Assembly: GCF_050717635.1 (NCBI RefSeq)
Contig: NZ_JBOITO010000030.1
Coordinates: forward strand, 372,001 to 436,000
Source of the DNA: Clostridium_AD sp050717635
Lineage (GTDB): Bacteria; Bacillota; Clostridia; Clostridiales; Clostridiaceae
Length of the DNA: 64,000 nucleotides
Reading direction: 5' to 3'
The notes under the pieces are model-generated. The model saw only the letters and a list, made by a program, of their open reading frames with translations, did not search any database and had not been told where the DNA came from. This document shows, in pieces, positions 62,502-64,000 of this stretch. Position 1 is the stretch's first letter; the number at the start of each line of letters is the position of its first letter. Position numbers and translations under genes: made by a program.

Positions 62502-62725
62502 TTTTTCACATCCTTATTAATAATAATTGGCATTTCATCAGGATAACGCATTCCATATCCTTTAGCTTTTATTTCAATTTTTCCTTTACTCATTTCATAA
62601 TTTATCTTTGCACCACTTAGTAAAATAGATGATAAAATCATACCTATGCCTATTCCTATTAGAAGTTTTCTATCACTTAGAAAGTCTATTATTTTTTTTA
62701 TCTTATATATAAATCCTTTATTAAT
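62498..62725 (-). CDS. Small single-helix membrane protein with predicted AUU start
   Basis: A 75-codon frame fills the gap between the DUF6115 gene and flgF. It begins at ATT 62723-62725, exactly 7 nt after the strong AAGGGGGAA site, and ends TGA overlapping the flgF ATG. No ATG, GTG or TTG lies in frame near that site. One membrane helix (about 21-39, LLIGIGIGMILSSILLSG) follows a basic N-terminus, with a soluble tail KGYGMRYPDEMPIIINKD. It overlaps DUF6115 by 28 nt. Function is unknown; probably a flagellar accessory. Confidence 0.65.
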   Translation of the reverse strand: MNKGFIYKIKKIIDFLSDRKLLIGIGIGMILSSILLSGAKINYEMSKGKIEIKAKGYGMRYPDEMPIIINKDVKK

Positions 62726-63159
62726 AGCACTTCCCCCTTACCTAGATGTAGCATTTCTGATATTGAGTCCTCAGAATACCCTTCATCAAATAATTTTATT
62801 ATTTTCTGGATTTTCTCACTATTATTATTACTAATATTGGGCTTAGCTATTACAATTTCTTTTTTATCATACATTATCTCACTATCTTCTTTAGGTAATT
62901 CACTTGTTTTATGCAATTCCTTATTATTATGTAATTCCATATTTGTTCCCATAATCCTCTTCATATCCATTATTTCACTTTGTAGTTCTAAAATACTTTC
63001 AGAAAACTCTCGTCTAAGTTCTCCTATTCTAATATCATCATCATTAATATTTCCCATAGCGCTTCCTAGCACTCCATTAAAGGATCTATTTTGTTTTTTT
63101 ATAGCTAAAACATTTAAAATCACAAGAATTAATCCGATAAAAATCAGAAACCATGGCAT
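62698..63159 (-). CDS. DUF6115-domain protein in flagellar operon
   Basis: About 153 residues. An N-terminal membrane helix (about 3-19), then a charged linker and a coiled coil (about 50-75), and a C-terminal helix-turn-helix-like DUF6115 motif: KIIKLFDEGYSEDSISEMLHLGKGEV. ATG 63157-63159 follows GGAG; the upstream GTG is rejected. This gene typically sits after fliA in clostridial flagellar operons. Role unknown; the tail resembles DNA-binding domains, but the protein is membrane-bound. Confidence 0.82.
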   Translation of the reverse strand: MPWFLIFIGLILVILNVLAIKKQNRSFNGVLGSAMGNINDDDIRIGELRREFSESILELQSEIMDMKRIMGTNMELHNNKELHKTSELPKEDSEIMYDKKEIVIAKPNISNNNSEKIQKIIKLFDEGYSEDSISEMLHLGKGEVLLIKDLYIR

Positions 63160-63187
63160 ATTACTCACTCCATCTTTTTAAATTATA

Positions 63188-63916
63188 TTATATTTCATAT
63201 TTTAGCTTTGCTAGTGCTTTTCTTAGATTTATGAGAGCCCTACTATGAAGTTGACAAACCCTTGATTCAGATACACTTAATATATTTCCTATTTCTTTTA
63301 GTGTAAGCCCTTCATAATAATAAAGCGTTATAACCAATTTATCTTTTTCCTTTAGGTGATCAAGACCTAACGCTAAGTATTCAATTTGCTCTTTTTCTTC
63401 CAAAGTTTTTTCTGGACTTGGACTCTTATCATCTTTTATTGTACCACTAAGTGGCATGTCATCCTCATCAGAAAATATTAAATCTTCAAGTGATACTATT
63501 GATATATAATTTATGGTATTTTCAATGTCTGAAACCTCATCAATTGTAATATTTAGCTCGCTTGCTATTTCATGATTTAGTGGTTCTCTATAAAGACGTT
63601 TTTGTAGCCTTTCAATAGCTGCATTATATTTGTTTAGCTTATCCATAGCACCTTTAGATATAGGGCTATTTCGCCTGAGCTCATCAATCATAGATCCCTT
63701 TATCCTTATTGATGCATAGCTTGAAAACTTCATACCTTTAGTATCATCAAATTTCCCTAGTGCATCCATAAGTCCTAGCATACCATAACTAATTAAATCT
63801 TCATATTCAACATATTTAGTTTTACCAATTATTACTCTAGACGCAATATATTTAACTAGAGGTATATGCTGTTTCACAATTTGCTCGCGTTCAGAAGCTA
63901 CACTTGCTATTGACAT
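63188..63916 (-). CDS. fliA: FliA/SigD, flagellar sigma-28 factor
   Basis: RNA polymerase sigma factor for late flagellar and motility genes. The 242 residues have sigma region 2 (EYEDLISYGMLGLMDALGKFD, then KGMKFSSYASIRIKGSMIDELR), region 3 (about 85-145) and region 4 with LTLKEIGNILSVSESRVCQLHSRAL. Its C-terminal helix recognises -35 elements. It follows a PilZ-type gene, as in other Clostridia. GGGTGG precedes the ATG. Confidence 0.95.
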   Translation of the reverse strand: MSIASVASEREQIVKQHIPLVKYIASRVIIGKTKYVEYEDLISYGMLGLMDALGKFDDTKGMKFSSYASIRIKGSMIDELRRNSPISKGAMDKLNKYNAAIERLQKRLYREPLNHEIASELNITIDEVSDIENTINYISIVSLEDLIFSDEDDMPLSGTIKDDKSPSPEKTLEEKEQIEYLALGLDHLKEKDKLVITLYYYEGLTLKEIGNILSVSESRVCQLHSRALINLRKALAKLKYEI

Positions 63917-63928
63917 ATCTACACCACC

Positions 63929-64000
63929 CTAAATTTTTTTCATCTGTTCTCTCATAAGTTTAAAATTAAGCTTAATAATTTTTTCACGAGTAGCATTATC
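63929..64000 (-). CDS. C-terminal end of the gene before fliA (probably PilZ/YcgR flagellar brake)
   Basis: The minus strand is open from the window edge to TAG at 63929-63931, encoding a basic helical end EKIIKLNFKLMREQMKKI. Clostridial fliA is commonly preceded by a YcgR/PilZ c-di-GMP-binding gene whose product ends in such a helix. Only 23 residues are visible, so identity is contextual. Confidence 0.5.
   Translation of the reverse strand, partial: DNATREKIIKLNFKLMREQMKKI

Noticed and set aside
1..64000. CRISPR arrays, prophage, insertion sequences, tRNA or rRNA genes
   Set aside because: No regularly spaced repeats, transposase or phage structural genes, integrase, or RNA-gene signatures were seen on either strand. 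The content is syntenic core genome.

Overview
The window is low-GC Gram-positive chromosome with the gene content and order of an endospore-forming, flagellated Clostridium (cluster I type). The evidence is the nusB-folD-xseAB-ispA-dxs-tlyA-nadK-argR-recN-spoIVB-spo0A run, a complete spoIIIA operon next to efp, a dcw cluster containing spoVD, and a sigma-28 flagellar operon. Almost everything is core chromosome. No prophage, insertion sequence, CRISPR array, tRNA or rRNA is visible, and species cannot be assigned from the sequence alone.

Layout. 1-11.6 kb (minus strand): metabolism, repair and sporulation, running from nusB down to spo0A, whose end lies outside the window. spo0A has a sigma-H promoter overlapping a Spo0A box, and spoIVB has a forespore-type promoter. 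11.6-18 kb: an Asp23-family gene with its own housekeeping promoter, the eight spoIIIA genes (AA to AH) behind a sigma-E-like promoter, and efp. 18.2-24.5 kb: a compact type IV pilus/type II secretion-like operon (pilB, pilC, three pilin-like genes, PilM/N/O-like genes). Behind it lies an in-frame-deleted remnant of a second pilB. 25-29.9 kb: rqcH and a few accessory genes (small membrane proteins, an acetyltransferase, a gene fragment) plus a THUMP RNA methyltransferase. 30-35.8 kb: pyrimidine salvage (pyrR-uraA, with two PyrR RNA sites), rluD, lspA, a DksA/TraR-type protein, DAHP synthase and mtnN. 35.9-51.2 kb: cell division and wall synthesis (yggS-sepF-yggT-ylmH-divIVA; ftsQ-DUF881-SBP-DUF881; mraZ-rsmH-ftsL-spoVD-murE-murF-mraY-ftsW/spoVE). 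51.3-60.8 kb: ychF, an ATPase-dead-looking Lon-like protease, a small basic protein, a Ca2+ P-type ATPase, a CBS-domain pyrophosphatase and a CbiB-like membrane protein. 60.8-64 kb: the distal end of a flagellar operon (PilZ-type protein end, fliA, DUF6115, a small AUU-start gene, flgF, flgG).

How the parts connect. Spo0A and sigma-H start sporulation. SpoIIIA builds the mother cell-forespore channel and SpoIVB signals from forespore to mother cell, while SpoVD and SpoVE make cortex. The most informative non-coding signal is a near-perfect sigma-H promoter upstream of mraZ, just ahead of a four-repeat MraZ operator. It suggests that the wall/division cluster is coupled to the onset of sporulation. 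No clearly new multi-gene system was found. The leads most worth checking are the pilB remnant, the mraZ promoter, the AUU-start small flagellar-operon gene, the degenerate Lon-like ATPase, a second PyrR site at the uraA ribosome-binding site, and a structured RNA-like element after rqcH.
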